The notes beneath the pieces are model-generated. The model had not been told where the DNA came from, searched no databases, and saw only the letters and a program-made list of their open reading frames with translations. DNA of 45,766 nucleotides from Spirochaetota bacterium (lineage in GTDB: Bacteria; Spirochaetota; Leptospiria; Turneriellales; Turneriellaceae): positions 1 through 45,766 of the forward strand of contig JAFEGD010000011.1 in assembly GCA_018240245.1 (NCBI GenBank), in the 5' to 3' direction. Below are positions 25,811 through 32,576 of the stretch, in pieces. The first letter of the stretch is position 1. The number at the start of each line of letters is the position of its first letter. A program made the position numbers and the translations under genes.

Positions 25811-26764
25811 TCAATTTAATCGACTTTCCATCGCCGAGGCAAACTTGCCGCACAACGCTGCAATTTCGCCCTCGCGCGCCAAGCCATTCACCCATGCCGG
25901 CGGCAGCCCTGCTTCGCCCCAAAAACAGCCCGCGAGTCCGCCGGTGATAGCGCCGACGCTGTCGGTGTCGTTACCGAGATTTACGGCGAGAAGTACCGCC
26001 TCTGCAAAATTTTCTGCTTTGAGAAAGCACCACAGCGCGGCTTCGAGCGAGTCAATGACATAGCCTGTGCTCTTTATCGCCGATCGTGACTCGGCAGTTA
26101 TGGCGCTGCTGCATCGATGGAAATACTGCCATTCATCACCAGCATTTGCCGCAAGTTGCCATCCCTCTATCACCTCGCGCGCCGCATTAACCGCCTCGGC
26201 ACGGGCATGGCCATGAATAATATTGCGTACAATTTCACAGTAGAACCAGCAAGCAATCTTGCTACGCAGATGCCCATGCGTCATTGAAGAGACATCAAAG
26301 GCGAGCTTCCGGCGCACCTCGACAGCTTCACTTATTGTGTAGAATGCGAGTGGCAAGATGCGCATGAGCGAGCCGTTGCCATTGGAATTTTCTTTGGCCG
26401 GGCCGGCATTTTCTGGCACCTCACCCAATTTCAGCGCAGCGATGGCCCGGTTCGTAGTGACACCCATATCGAATACGACACCATGCGCAGTCCATAAACC
26501 CTGGTCGCGCCATGCAACAAATTTATCGGCGATGCATCGATAATCGACGCCGGTGCAAAGCGCATCCATGAGGCAGAGTGTCAGCGACGTGTCATCGCTC
26601 CATGTGCCGGGTTCTTGATTGTGCGTGCCGAAACCGCGAAAACCCGTCACGGGATTCGTGTCGAGCGCTGTGCGCGCCGAGAACTCTACCGGCACACCGA
26701 GCGCGTCGCCGATGGCAAGCCCAAGTATGGCAGGTTTTACAAACGCTTGTACGGTTCTATTCAA
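25811..26764 (-). CDS. ADP-ribosylglycohydrolase family protein
   Basis: This DraG/ARH-fold hydrolase (317 aa) is expected to remove ADP-ribose from a protein or small molecule using two magnesium ions. Metal ligands are visible in GTWSDDTSLTL (S56-T59) and NLGNDTDSVGAITGGLAG (D266, D268), and GLAIGDALGVPVEF is the N-terminal family signature. The start is taken as a TTG at 26764; no ATG or GTG gives the N-terminal helix, and the ribosome site is weak. The SWIM protein gene follows after 10 bases. No ADP-ribosyltransferase is seen nearby, so the substrate is open. Loose relatives include crystallin J1-type proteins. Confidence 0.88.
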   Translation of the reverse strand: MNRTVQAFVKPAILGLAIGDALGVPVEFSARTALDTNPVTGFRGFGTHNQEPGTWSDDTSLTLCLMDALCTGVDYRCIADKFVAWRDQGLWTAHGVVFDMGVTTNRAIAALKLGEVPENAGPAKENSNGNGSLMRILPLAFYTISEAVEVRRKLAFDVSSMTHGHLRSKIACWFYCEIVRNIIHGHARAEAVNAAREVIEGWQLAANAGDEWQYFHRCSSAITAESRSAIKSTGYVIDSLEAALWCFLKAENFAEAVLLAVNLGNDTDSVGAITGGLAGCFWGEAGLPPAWVNGLAREGEIAALCGKFASAMESRLN

Positions 26765-26827
26765 TGCTTGGCTCTCGACACCAATCGGCGCTCTGGGGAA
26801 GGCGCTTGAAACGCACTCTATAGGTAA

Positions 26828-26977
26828 ATCGTCAATAAAATTCGCTCAGCTGGCCATGAGAGGGATAACCACGCAAGCTGCTGGTATGCCGCGCGGGTGG
26901 AGAACACCTTCAAGAAAAAGAACGGCTTAATTGTGCTCGATCAAATCCATACAGCCGTAAGGATCGCATATGATTAG
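26828..26977 (+). pseudogene. Possible C-terminal remnant of a MazF/PemK-type toxin gene
   Basis: In the 258-base gap between the ADP-ribosylglycohydrolase gene and the secreted-protein gene, one plus frame stays open for 49 codons to a TAG and ends KKNGLIVLDQIHTAVRIAYD. This resembles the 'V-L-DQIRT-ID' strand near the end of MazF-family ribonucleases. The N-terminal part, with the catalytic Arg and Thr, is missing and there is no antitoxin gene. Short, low-information match; may be chance. Confidence 0.25.
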
Positions 26978-27006
26978 TTGACGGGGACAAATAAATCGGA
27001 AAATTT
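26978..27006 (+). promoter_or_regulatory. Possible promoter of the secreted Cys-rich protein gene
   Basis: TTGACG (26978-26983) followed after 17 bases by AAATTT, 17 bases before the ATG at 27023. TTGACGGG also starts the upstream elements of rpsP and tRNA-Asn. The -10 match is poor. Confidence 0.3.
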
Positions 27007-27022
27007 GTCTTCGGAAAAATAT

Positions 27023-28150
27023 ATGTTACGAACTATATGGTTTTTAATAGCGGCTTTTCTCGCGTTCACGTCCGTCCATCCGGGCGTCAAAGTCGCAGAG
27101 AAAAAACCGATGTTCGGCCCGGGCGAACTCGATTTGAGTATTTGTAAACAGAGCGCGCGCCTGACGGCATCGGATGTGCTGATTTTGGCCGTCAACAACA
27201 ACGACAAGAAGCTTCTCGATTGTGTATTAAAGAAGAAGCCGGCTTTGGCCGACTATCGCAGCTGTTCAAACCAGCACACGAATTGCGAGACACGGCCGCA
27301 TGTCGCCTACGAGTTCAAACGTTTTGAGCTGGTCGATGCCGTCATCGACGGTTCGACAAAAGAGCGGCTCGCAGCAACCTCGGCGCTTGGTAATATGGCG
27401 ACGGCACTTTTGTTCTCTGAAAAAGGCCAGGCTTCGTGGTTCGCAAAGCTCAAGGCCAAAGGCGTGCGGATGGATGTGCCCAACAAATATGGCAACACCG
27501 CACAAAGCCTCGCCTGCCAAGGGAGCGGCGATGATGTGGCTAAAATCATAGGCGTCGATACGCTCACGGGCCCGGTCAAGGTCGGGCAAGTGGTCTATGC
27601 CTTGGGAAGCATCGAAGGTAAGGTGCATCGGGTTTGCACCAATGGCGCTGTGGTTGTTACGGCAGACGGCAGAAAATTCTATAAGTTTGATATTCTCAAA
27701 GCGGCAAAAGACCAGCGCAATACCGCCAAGTCCGCCACGAAGCCTAAATCCGACTTTGTACCGCATGCGACCCGCATCTGCCTCACCTATGACAACGCGG
27801 GCGCACTCGTTTGCACGCCGGCCAATGCCAAGACCGTTACCTGCCCCGGCGATAAGAACTGGCGCGGCCCCGGCCCGTGCTCAAAATACCGAGGCAAAAA
27901 AGTTGCCGACTTGCGCGGCAAAGAATGGAAAGACCTCAAATGGGTCTATGACTATGAAATCGAAAAGCGCAATGCGCCGCCAGTGAAGCCGGGGGAAACG
28001 AAAGTAGAAAGATGTATTGGGAAATGCGCTGAAAAAAAATGTCGGCGTTATAATGAACCGGGTAAATACCAAGATTCATGGTCGGCAGGCGACCGCTGCG
28101 CATATTCTTGCCGGCAAGAGTGCGATAATAATCCCGATGCGTATCGGTAG
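27023..28150 (+). CDS. Secreted Cys-rich protein with ankyrin-like segment, function unknown
   Basis: I chose the ATG at 27023, which gives a signal peptide (MLRTIWFLIAAFLAFTSVHP) and 375 aa; a TTG 45 bases earlier is also open but would hide it. Residues about 45-180 look like two or three degenerate ankyrin repeats (ASDVLILAVNNNDKKLLDCVLKK, then TAQSLACQGSGDDVAKII). Next is a beta-rich stretch (GQVVYALGSIEGKVHRVC, VVVTADGRKFYKFD). The C-terminal 45 residues contain eight cysteines (CIGKCAEKKCRRY, RCAYSCRQEC), as in a small disulfide-bonded domain. It is probably periplasmic or outside. The task is unknown. Confidence 0.7.
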   Translation: MLRTIWFLIAAFLAFTSVHPGVKVAEKKPMFGPGELDLSICKQSARLTASDVLILAVNNNDKKLLDCVLKKKPALADYRSCSNQHTNCETRPHVAYEFKRFELVDAVIDGSTKERLAATSALGNMATALLFSEKGQASWFAKLKAKGVRMDVPNKYGNTAQSLACQGSGDDVAKIIGVDTLTGPVKVGQVVYALGSIEGKVHRVCTNGAVVVTADGRKFYKFDILKAAKDQRNTAKSATKPKSDFVPHATRICLTYDNAGALVCTPANAKTVTCPGDKNWRGPGPCSKYRGKKVADLRGKEWKDLKWVYDYEIEKRNAPPVKPGETKVERCIGKCAEKKCRRYNEPGKYQDSWSAGDRCAYSCRQECDNNPDAYR

Positions 28151-28209
28151 AAATTAGTGGCAATTTTCACGGACGCGAAGCAGCATAAACCTCGCGCGTC
28201 CATGCGCTT

Positions 28210-28294
28210 CGGAGAGGGGGGGATTCGAACCCCCGGTAGGTTGCCCTACACATGCTTTCCAAGCATGCACGTTAGACCACTCTGACACCTCTCC
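28210..28294 (-). tRNA. tRNA-Ser (anticodon GGA)
   Basis: The minus-strand sequence folds as a class II tRNA: acceptor GGAGAGG with CCTCTCC and G discriminator, anticodon loop TTGGAAA with anticodon GGA on a GCATGC/GCATGT stem, a long variable arm (GTGTAGGGCAACCTACC), and TTCGAAT in the T loop. CCA is not encoded. It lies 41 bases after the truB stop on the same strand; its first bases are part of a 47-bp inverted repeat. Confidence 0.95.
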
Positions 28295-28328
28295 CGCTGT
28301 GCCTTTGGCACAGAGGGAGAGGTGTCAG
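28282..28328. repeat. 47-bp near-perfect inverted repeat covering the 5' end of tRNA-Ser
   Basis: CTGACACCTCTCCC (28282-28295) and GGGAGAGGTGTCAG (28315-28328) are perfect 14-bp inverted copies. Inside them CTGTGCC (28297-28303) pairs with GGCACAG (28307-28313) around a TTT loop; only one position is mismatched (28296/28314). The left arm contains the first bases of tRNA-Ser. The right arm starts 6 bases after the truB stop. There is no T-run after it on minus. Confidence 0.85.
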
Positions 28329-28334
28329 TCAAAG

Positions 28335-29246
28335 TTACCGCGTCGAGTAAGTTACGGGCGCGGTAGAATAGATTTTTTCGACTAAGAGTTTGTTGTCGCT
28401 GAAGCGTCCGAGGCCGATGAAGCGGTCGCCACAGAGTACGCGCGTAATGCCAGTGCCGTTGTCACCCGCCATTGGAGTAAACGGCAGGCCGTGCAGAAAT
28501 TTATTGGCCTCGGATTCAGTCACCGTCACCTGCCCGTAAAAAGCCAACGCCTCGAAATCGGTCATTTGCGCCGAGATCAATCCCCCCTCGGTTTGCGGTG
28601 GCTGTTCGCCGAGGGTAAAATGTCCGATCGAAACACGGCGGAGTGCGCTCAGATGGCCGCAGGTGCCAAGTGCCACGGCAATGTCGCGCGCCAATGCGCG
28701 AATGTAAGTCCCGGACGACACTGTGCACTTCATCAAAATCTGGCGGTGTTTTTCCATAGCTATGCTATGGTTTTCCGCAGCATGGCTATGGAATTCCATA
28801 GCAAGGGAGAGTGCGTGCACATGCACCAGCCGCGGCTGCATAGCAACGGTTTCACCCATACGAGCGATTTCGTGGCCGCGACGACCATCGACTTGGATAT
28901 TCGAGAAAAGTGGCGGTATCTGCGAAATTGCCCCAGTAAACTCACGCTCCACCCGCTTTAATTCATGGCTTGAAATGGGAGGAGGGGGTGTAATAGTTAT
29001 TACATTTCCGGTGTTGTCGAGGGTGTCGGTTTCGGCACCGAGCGTGATTTCGGCGAGATACGTCTTAGGGAACGCTAAAAAATACGAAAGAAATCGCGTC
29101 GAATCGCCAGTTGCGGCGATTAAAAGACCCGATGCAAAGGGGTCGAGAATACCCTCGACGCCGAACCCCCTTCCCTTGGTGTGAAGAAGTCTTTTGACGG
29201 CAACCCGGCTAGTAGGGCCGGGAGCTTTGTCAATGCAGTAGAAAAT
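28335..29246 (-). CDS. truB: tRNA pseudouridine-55 synthase, with non-standard start and an internal repeat insert
   Basis: TruB makes pseudouridine 55 in the T loop of tRNAs. The frame is open from a TAG at 29256-29258 to 28335 and encodes IDKAPGPTSRVAVKRLL, then EGILDPFASGLLIAATG with the catalytic Asp, TYLAEITLGAETDTLDNTG, TGAISQIPPLFSNI, SSGTYIRALARDI and GHLSALRR, i.e. a complete TruB. No ATG, GTG or TTG occurs before the catalytic Asp; the only plausible starts are ATT codons at 29244-29246 (used here, 303 aa) or 29232-29234. A GTG at 28950-28952 would lose the active site. About 14-18 extra residues (AMEFHSHAAENHSIAMEKH) before the SSGTYIR strand are encoded by CCATAG-type palindromes. 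HU lies 27 bases upstream. Confidence 0.88.
   Translation of the reverse strand: MFYCIDKAPGPTSRVAVKRLLHTKGRGFGVEGILDPFASGLLIAATGDSTRFLSYFLAFPKTYLAEITLGAETDTLDNTGNVITITPPPPISSHELKRVEREFTGAISQIPPLFSNIQVDGRRGHEIARMGETVAMQPRLVHVHALSLAMEFHSHAAENHSIAMEKHRQILMKCTVSSGTYIRALARDIAVALGTCGHLSALRRVSIGHFTLGEQPPQTEGGLISAQMTDFEALAFYGQVTVTESEANKFLHGLPFTPMAGDNGTGITRVLCGDRFIGLGRFSDNKLLVEKIYSTAPVTYSTR
28752..28802. repeat. Cluster of TTCCATAGC palindromes inside truB
   Basis: TTCCATAGC occurs at 28752-28760 and 28794-28802, with inverted GCTATGG at 28764-28770 and GCTATGGAA at 28785-28793. GCTATGGAATTCCATAGC (28785-28802) is a perfect 18-bp palindrome. The cluster matches the extra residues of TruB. Further single copies are at 42164-42172, 44476-44484 and 45622-45630. 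Confidence 0.7.
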
Positions 29247-29258
29247 GGGCGGTTGCTA

Positions 29259-29272
29259 AGCGCAGTCGAAGC
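29259..29272. repeat. AGCGCAGTCGAAGC repeat between HU and truB
   Basis: AGCGCAGTCGAAGC fills half of the 27-base gap between the HU stop and the truB frame. Read on minus it gives CTTCGACTGCGCTTAG, and the in-frame TAG that ends the truB frame upstream lies at its edge. Same core as at 10184-10223 and 41486-41500. Confidence 0.55.
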
Positions 29273-29273
29273 G

Positions 29274-29579
29274 TTACTTCTTCGGCTTGCCAGCAATCGC
29301 TTCTTTCGCGGCTTTGCTGAGCGTCATTTTTACGACAGTTTTTGCGGGAATTTGAATTGTCTCGCCGGTAGCAGGATTGCGGCCTGAACGCGCTGCGCGT
29401 TGCACGAGTTTCAAGATACCAAAGCCGGGGAGTGTAAACTTGCCGACCGATTTTGCTTCTTTATAAGCGATTGCAGTCAGAGCTTCGAGAAATGCATCGA
29501 CCTCTTTTTTTGAAAGGTTCGTTTTTTCTGCGAGATCAGAGAGCAGTTGGCTCTTAGAAAGGGGTTTTTTATCTGCCAT
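29274..29579 (-). CDS. HU/IHF-family DNA-binding protein
   Basis: HU-like proteins bend and coat DNA as dimers. From the ATG at 29579 the protein has 101 aa. It starts with helix 1 (SKSQLLSDLAEKTNLSKKEVDAFLEALTAIA) and continues into the signature VGKFTLPGFGILKLVQRAARSGRNPATGETIQIPAKTVVKMTLSKAAKEA, which includes the DNA-arm motif GRNPATGE. The frame is open further upstream, but that part lacks family resemblance. A Lys/Pro tail (GKPKK) ends it. It lies directly upstream of truB on the same strand. It could be HU or an IHF-like form; these are not separable here. Confidence 0.95.
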   Translation of the reverse strand: MADKKPLSKSQLLSDLAEKTNLSKKEVDAFLEALTAIAYKEAKSVGKFTLPGFGILKLVQRAARSGRNPATGETIQIPAKTVVKMTLSKAAKEAIAGKPKK

Positions 29580-29734
29580 AATGGGACATAATGAGGCATA
29601 GGCGTGGCGTTGTAAACCAAAAACCGCGTAGTTAATATATAGTCGTAATAAGATCAAAAAATTAGCGACGCGGTGAATCGCGGTATCATGCAAGCGCCTC
29701 TCTGTCGCCTTGCAGACGACCGTTCGATAATTTT

Positions 29735-31300
29735 ATGGCGAAGCTCTGGCAAATTTACGTCAACTCGGGTAGTCGACATTTCACGAGCGCCGTCGACCTC
29801 AAACGTAACCGCATCTTGAATATGCTGTTCTCGATGGGGTTTATGGGCGGCATCTACATTGCGCTCATCGAAGCCGCGTTCGCGGTGGTGTTGTTACAGC
29901 GTGACTACACGCGCTATATCGGCTATGTGTGGCCGTTCGTTGTGGCAACGCTCGTTTATCCGGCGCTGGTTGTCGTCACGGTCATAGTCAAAAACATTAC
30001 CGGGTCGTTTCATGTCACCTTTCTGAATAATATTTTTGTAAATTTGTTTTGTTTATCTTTGGCGCTCTTTCTCGGCGAACGAGCCAAGATGCACCTCATT
30101 ATACTTTCGCAGTTTCCGATTATTTTTCTTTTTTATCGCTACGGCAGTTGGAAATCTATCGCTTTGCATATGCTACTGGCCTTCGTCGGTATTGCCGCCA
30201 TTCTCGTTTCGTATCGTATCATGACGCCGCTATATCCGTTGCCCGACGATCTGGCGGATATCCCCGGCTATTTGTGCTGGCTCGCGACCTTCGGCATGCT
30301 CGTGTGGTATTCGGTTTATAATTGGCGACAAGTGCATGCCACCGAATCGTTACTCGAAAACGAGCGCGATCAAGTCAAAGAACTCTTGCAAGAGACAATC
30401 CCCAAATTAGAAAAGGCCGAAGCAAAATATCGCCATCTCGTCGACGATTCGGGCGATCTCATTTTTCAAATGAACGGCGATTGCCGAATCTTGAGCATGA
30501 ACAAAACCTCGCAGCCCATGCTGAGTTTCGCGCCCGACGATATGATCGGTCAAAATTTTTGCGAATTCATCGCGAAATCGGGCGAGGCCTTGCCGCAACT
30601 CGGGCGCGAACTATTGCGCGAGCAAGTGCGTAAATTGCGCGAAAGCGGTCGCATCGTGCGCTTCAAGACGCGGCTCGTACACAAGCACCGTTCAGACGGT
30701 ATCGAAGCGCTGATTAGTTTGCAACTCAGCCGCGCGGGCGGTTCCGAAGAAATTTTAGGTAAGGCCGCGATGATCGAACCCGAAGTGTCGCTAAAATTTC
30801 TCGATCAAGAAAAAGGTCGCTATACGCTCACGAACGATATCATGCACGCCGAGATTTTAAGCCAGCGTATTAGCGAGCGCATCGTGATTCATTTTTCGTC
30901 GAGCGAACTCAACGCACTGCGTACGTGTTTTCGTGAAATACTCATCAATGCGATCGAGCACGGTAATCTCGGCGTGACGTTCGAAGAGAAATCGCGAGCG
31001 ATCGAAGAGGGCGACTATATGCAATTCTTGCTCGAACGGCAACTGCAACCCGAATACGCAGCGCGCCGCGTTCGGGTACATTATGTCGTCAATCGCTCGG
31101 CGCTTATTATGCGCGTCACCGACGACGGCGACGGCTTCGACCATCGCGCTTTTTTAGAGCGCGCAAATTCTGACGAAAGTATGTTGATGCTCGAACACGG
31201 CCGTGGCATTTCGATGACAATCAACGCATTCGACGCGGTCGAGTTTAACGAAAAAGGTAACGAGGTCACGTTGCGAAAGGTGTTTCGCAATGCCGCCTGA
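29735..31300 (+). CDS. Membrane PAS sensor with RsbW-like ATPase domain
   Basis: The 521-aa protein has about six membrane helices (residues 28-195), a short coiled coil (SLLENERDQVKELLQETIPKLEKAEAKYRHL), and a PAS domain (about 235-350, DDSGDLIFQMNGDCRILSMNKTS). The C-terminal ATPase domain has N-box CFREILINAIEHGNLG, G1 VTDDGDGFD and G2 HGRGISM. There is no phospho-acceptor His domain, and the ATPase is of the HATPase_c_2 type seen in RsbW/SpoIIAB anti-sigma kinases. It may therefore phosphorylate an anti-anti-sigma factor instead of a response regulator. Its end overlaps rarA by 11 bases. No STAS-domain gene is adjacent. Confidence 0.82.
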   Translation: MAKLWQIYVNSGSRHFTSAVDLKRNRILNMLFSMGFMGGIYIALIEAAFAVVLLQRDYTRYIGYVWPFVVATLVYPALVVVTVIVKNITGSFHVTFLNNIFVNLFCLSLALFLGERAKMHLIILSQFPIIFLFYRYGSWKSIALHMLLAFVGIAAILVSYRIMTPLYPLPDDLADIPGYLCWLATFGMLVWYSVYNWRQVHATESLLENERDQVKELLQETIPKLEKAEAKYRHLVDDSGDLIFQMNGDCRILSMNKTSQPMLSFAPDDMIGQNFCEFIAKSGEALPQLGRELLREQVRKLRESGRIVRFKTRLVHKHRSDGIEALISLQLSRAGGSEEILGKAAMIEPEVSLKFLDQEKGRYTLTNDIMHAEILSQRISERIVIHFSSSELNALRTCFREILINAIEHGNLGVTFEEKSRAIEEGDYMQFLLERQLQPEYAARRVRVHYVVNRSALIMRVTDDGDGFDHRAFLERANSDESMLMLEHGRGISMTINAFDAVEFNEKGNEVTLRKVFRNAA

Positions 31301-32576
31301 AAAAAGACCGTCTATTCCCCTTGCCGAGCGCATGCGCCCGAAAACGCTAGCCGATTATGTCGGGCAAACGCACATCGTCGCCGAAGGCGCAGTGCTCAAG
31401 CGCGCGCTCGAAAGCAAGACGTTACCGTCGCTCATTTTCTGGGGGCCACCCGGTGTCGGCAAAACGACACTTGCGCATATTCTCGCGGCAGAACTCAAGC
31501 GCCCGTTTTATGCATTGAGCGCAATTAATGCGGGCGTCAAAGATGTGCGCGAGGTGATCGAAAAATCGTCGAGCGGTCTATTCGCCGAGAAGCCCGTGCT
31601 CTTCATCGACGAAATTCATCGCTTCTCGAAAGCGCAACAAGACTCGCTTTTGGGCGCGGTCGAAACCGGCAAGGTGACGCTCATCGGCGCCACGACCGAA
31701 AACCCTTCGTTCGAGGTAATCTCTGCGCTCTTGTCGCGCTGCCAAGTCTACGTGTTGAAAAATCTCGATACGGCGGATTTACTGCGGCTTTTGCAATCGG
31801 CGATCGAGAAAGATAATTTTCTCAAAACGAAAAAAATCGAATTACTCGAAACCGAAGCTATCTTCAAGCTCTCGGGCGGCGACGCGCGGCGTCTGCTCAA
31901 CGTGTTTGAACTGGTTGTAGACAATCTAATCGGCGACCCCGTAAGGGTCACCAATCAGATTGTTTTGGATACGGTTCAACAAGACCCCGTGCTCTACGAC
32001 AAAGCGGCCGAGAATCACTACGATATTATATCCGCATTTATTAAATCCATCCGCGGTAGCGACCCGAACGGCGCCGTGTACTATCTCGCGCGTATGATCG
32101 AGGGCGGCGAAGACCCGCTCTTCATCGCCCGCCGCATGGTTATCGCCGCGTCTGAAGATATCGGCAACGCGAACCCGACCGCGCTCGTCGTCGCCACAAA
32201 TGCGTTTCATGCCGCCGAAGCGATCGGTTTTCCCGAAGCGCGCATCGTGCTGGCGCAAGCGGCGACATACCTCGCGACGTCGCCGAAGAGTAACGCCGCG
32301 TATAGTGCGATTGCCGCCGCTCAAGAGCTTGTGCGCGCGACGGGCAATTTGCCGGTGCCGTTGCATTTGCGTAACGCACCGACGGCACTCATGAAAAATA
32401 TCGGCTACGGCAAAGGCTATGAGTATAGCCACGACATGGCGGGCTCGTTCTCGGCGCAAGAATACTTACCCGAAAAGATTAGTGGCACGAAACTTTACGA
32501 CCCCGGCAACAACGCGCGTGAACGCGAAATTCGCGAGCATCTCAAAAAGCTCTGGGGCGAGAAGTACGGGTATTAG
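31290..32576 (+). CDS. rarA: Replication-associated recombination protein A (AAA+ ATPase)
   Basis: RarA (MgsA) is a clamp-loader-like ATPase acting at stalled replication forks. Walker A is FWGPPGVGKTT (52-60) and Walker B is LFIDEIHRF (104-110); ATTENPSFEVISALLSRCQVY covers sensor 1 and the arginine finger. The C-terminal half has the family blocks YDIISAFIKSIRGSDPNGAVYYLARMI and IVLAQAATYLA. The length of 428 aa is typical. The start overlaps the sensor gene by 11 bases; its end overlaps convergent trpD by 4. Confidence 0.95.
   Translation: MPPEKRPSIPLAERMRPKTLADYVGQTHIVAEGAVLKRALESKTLPSLIFWGPPGVGKTTLAHILAAELKRPFYALSAINAGVKDVREVIEKSSSGLFAEKPVLFIDEIHRFSKAQQDSLLGAVETGKVTLIGATTENPSFEVISALLSRCQVYVLKNLDTADLLRLLQSAIEKDNFLKTKKIELLETEAIFKLSGGDARRLLNVFELVVDNLIGDPVRVTNQIVLDTVQQDPVLYDKAAENHYDIISAFIKSIRGSDPNGAVYYLARMIEGGEDPLFIARRMVIAASEDIGNANPTALVVATNAFHAAEAIGFPEARIVLAQAATYLATSPKSNAAYSAIAAAQELVRATGNLPVPLHLRNAPTALMKNIGYGKGYEYSHDMAGSFSAQEYLPEKISGTKLYDPGNNAREREIREHLKKLWGEKYGY

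Noticed and set aside
28210..28328. tRNA-Ser as an integration site of a genomic island
   Set aside because: The mirrored 14 bases are at the 5' end and inverted, whereas att sites are usually direct copies of the 3' end; no integrase gene is present.
28335..28952. TruB starting at the GTG at 28952 (205 aa)
   Set aside because: This would omit the catalytic Asp motif ILDPFASG, which is present in the same open frame upstream.
28723..29184. Plus-strand open frame across truB
   Set aside because: It is a shadow of truB; it has no family resemblance or ribosome site.
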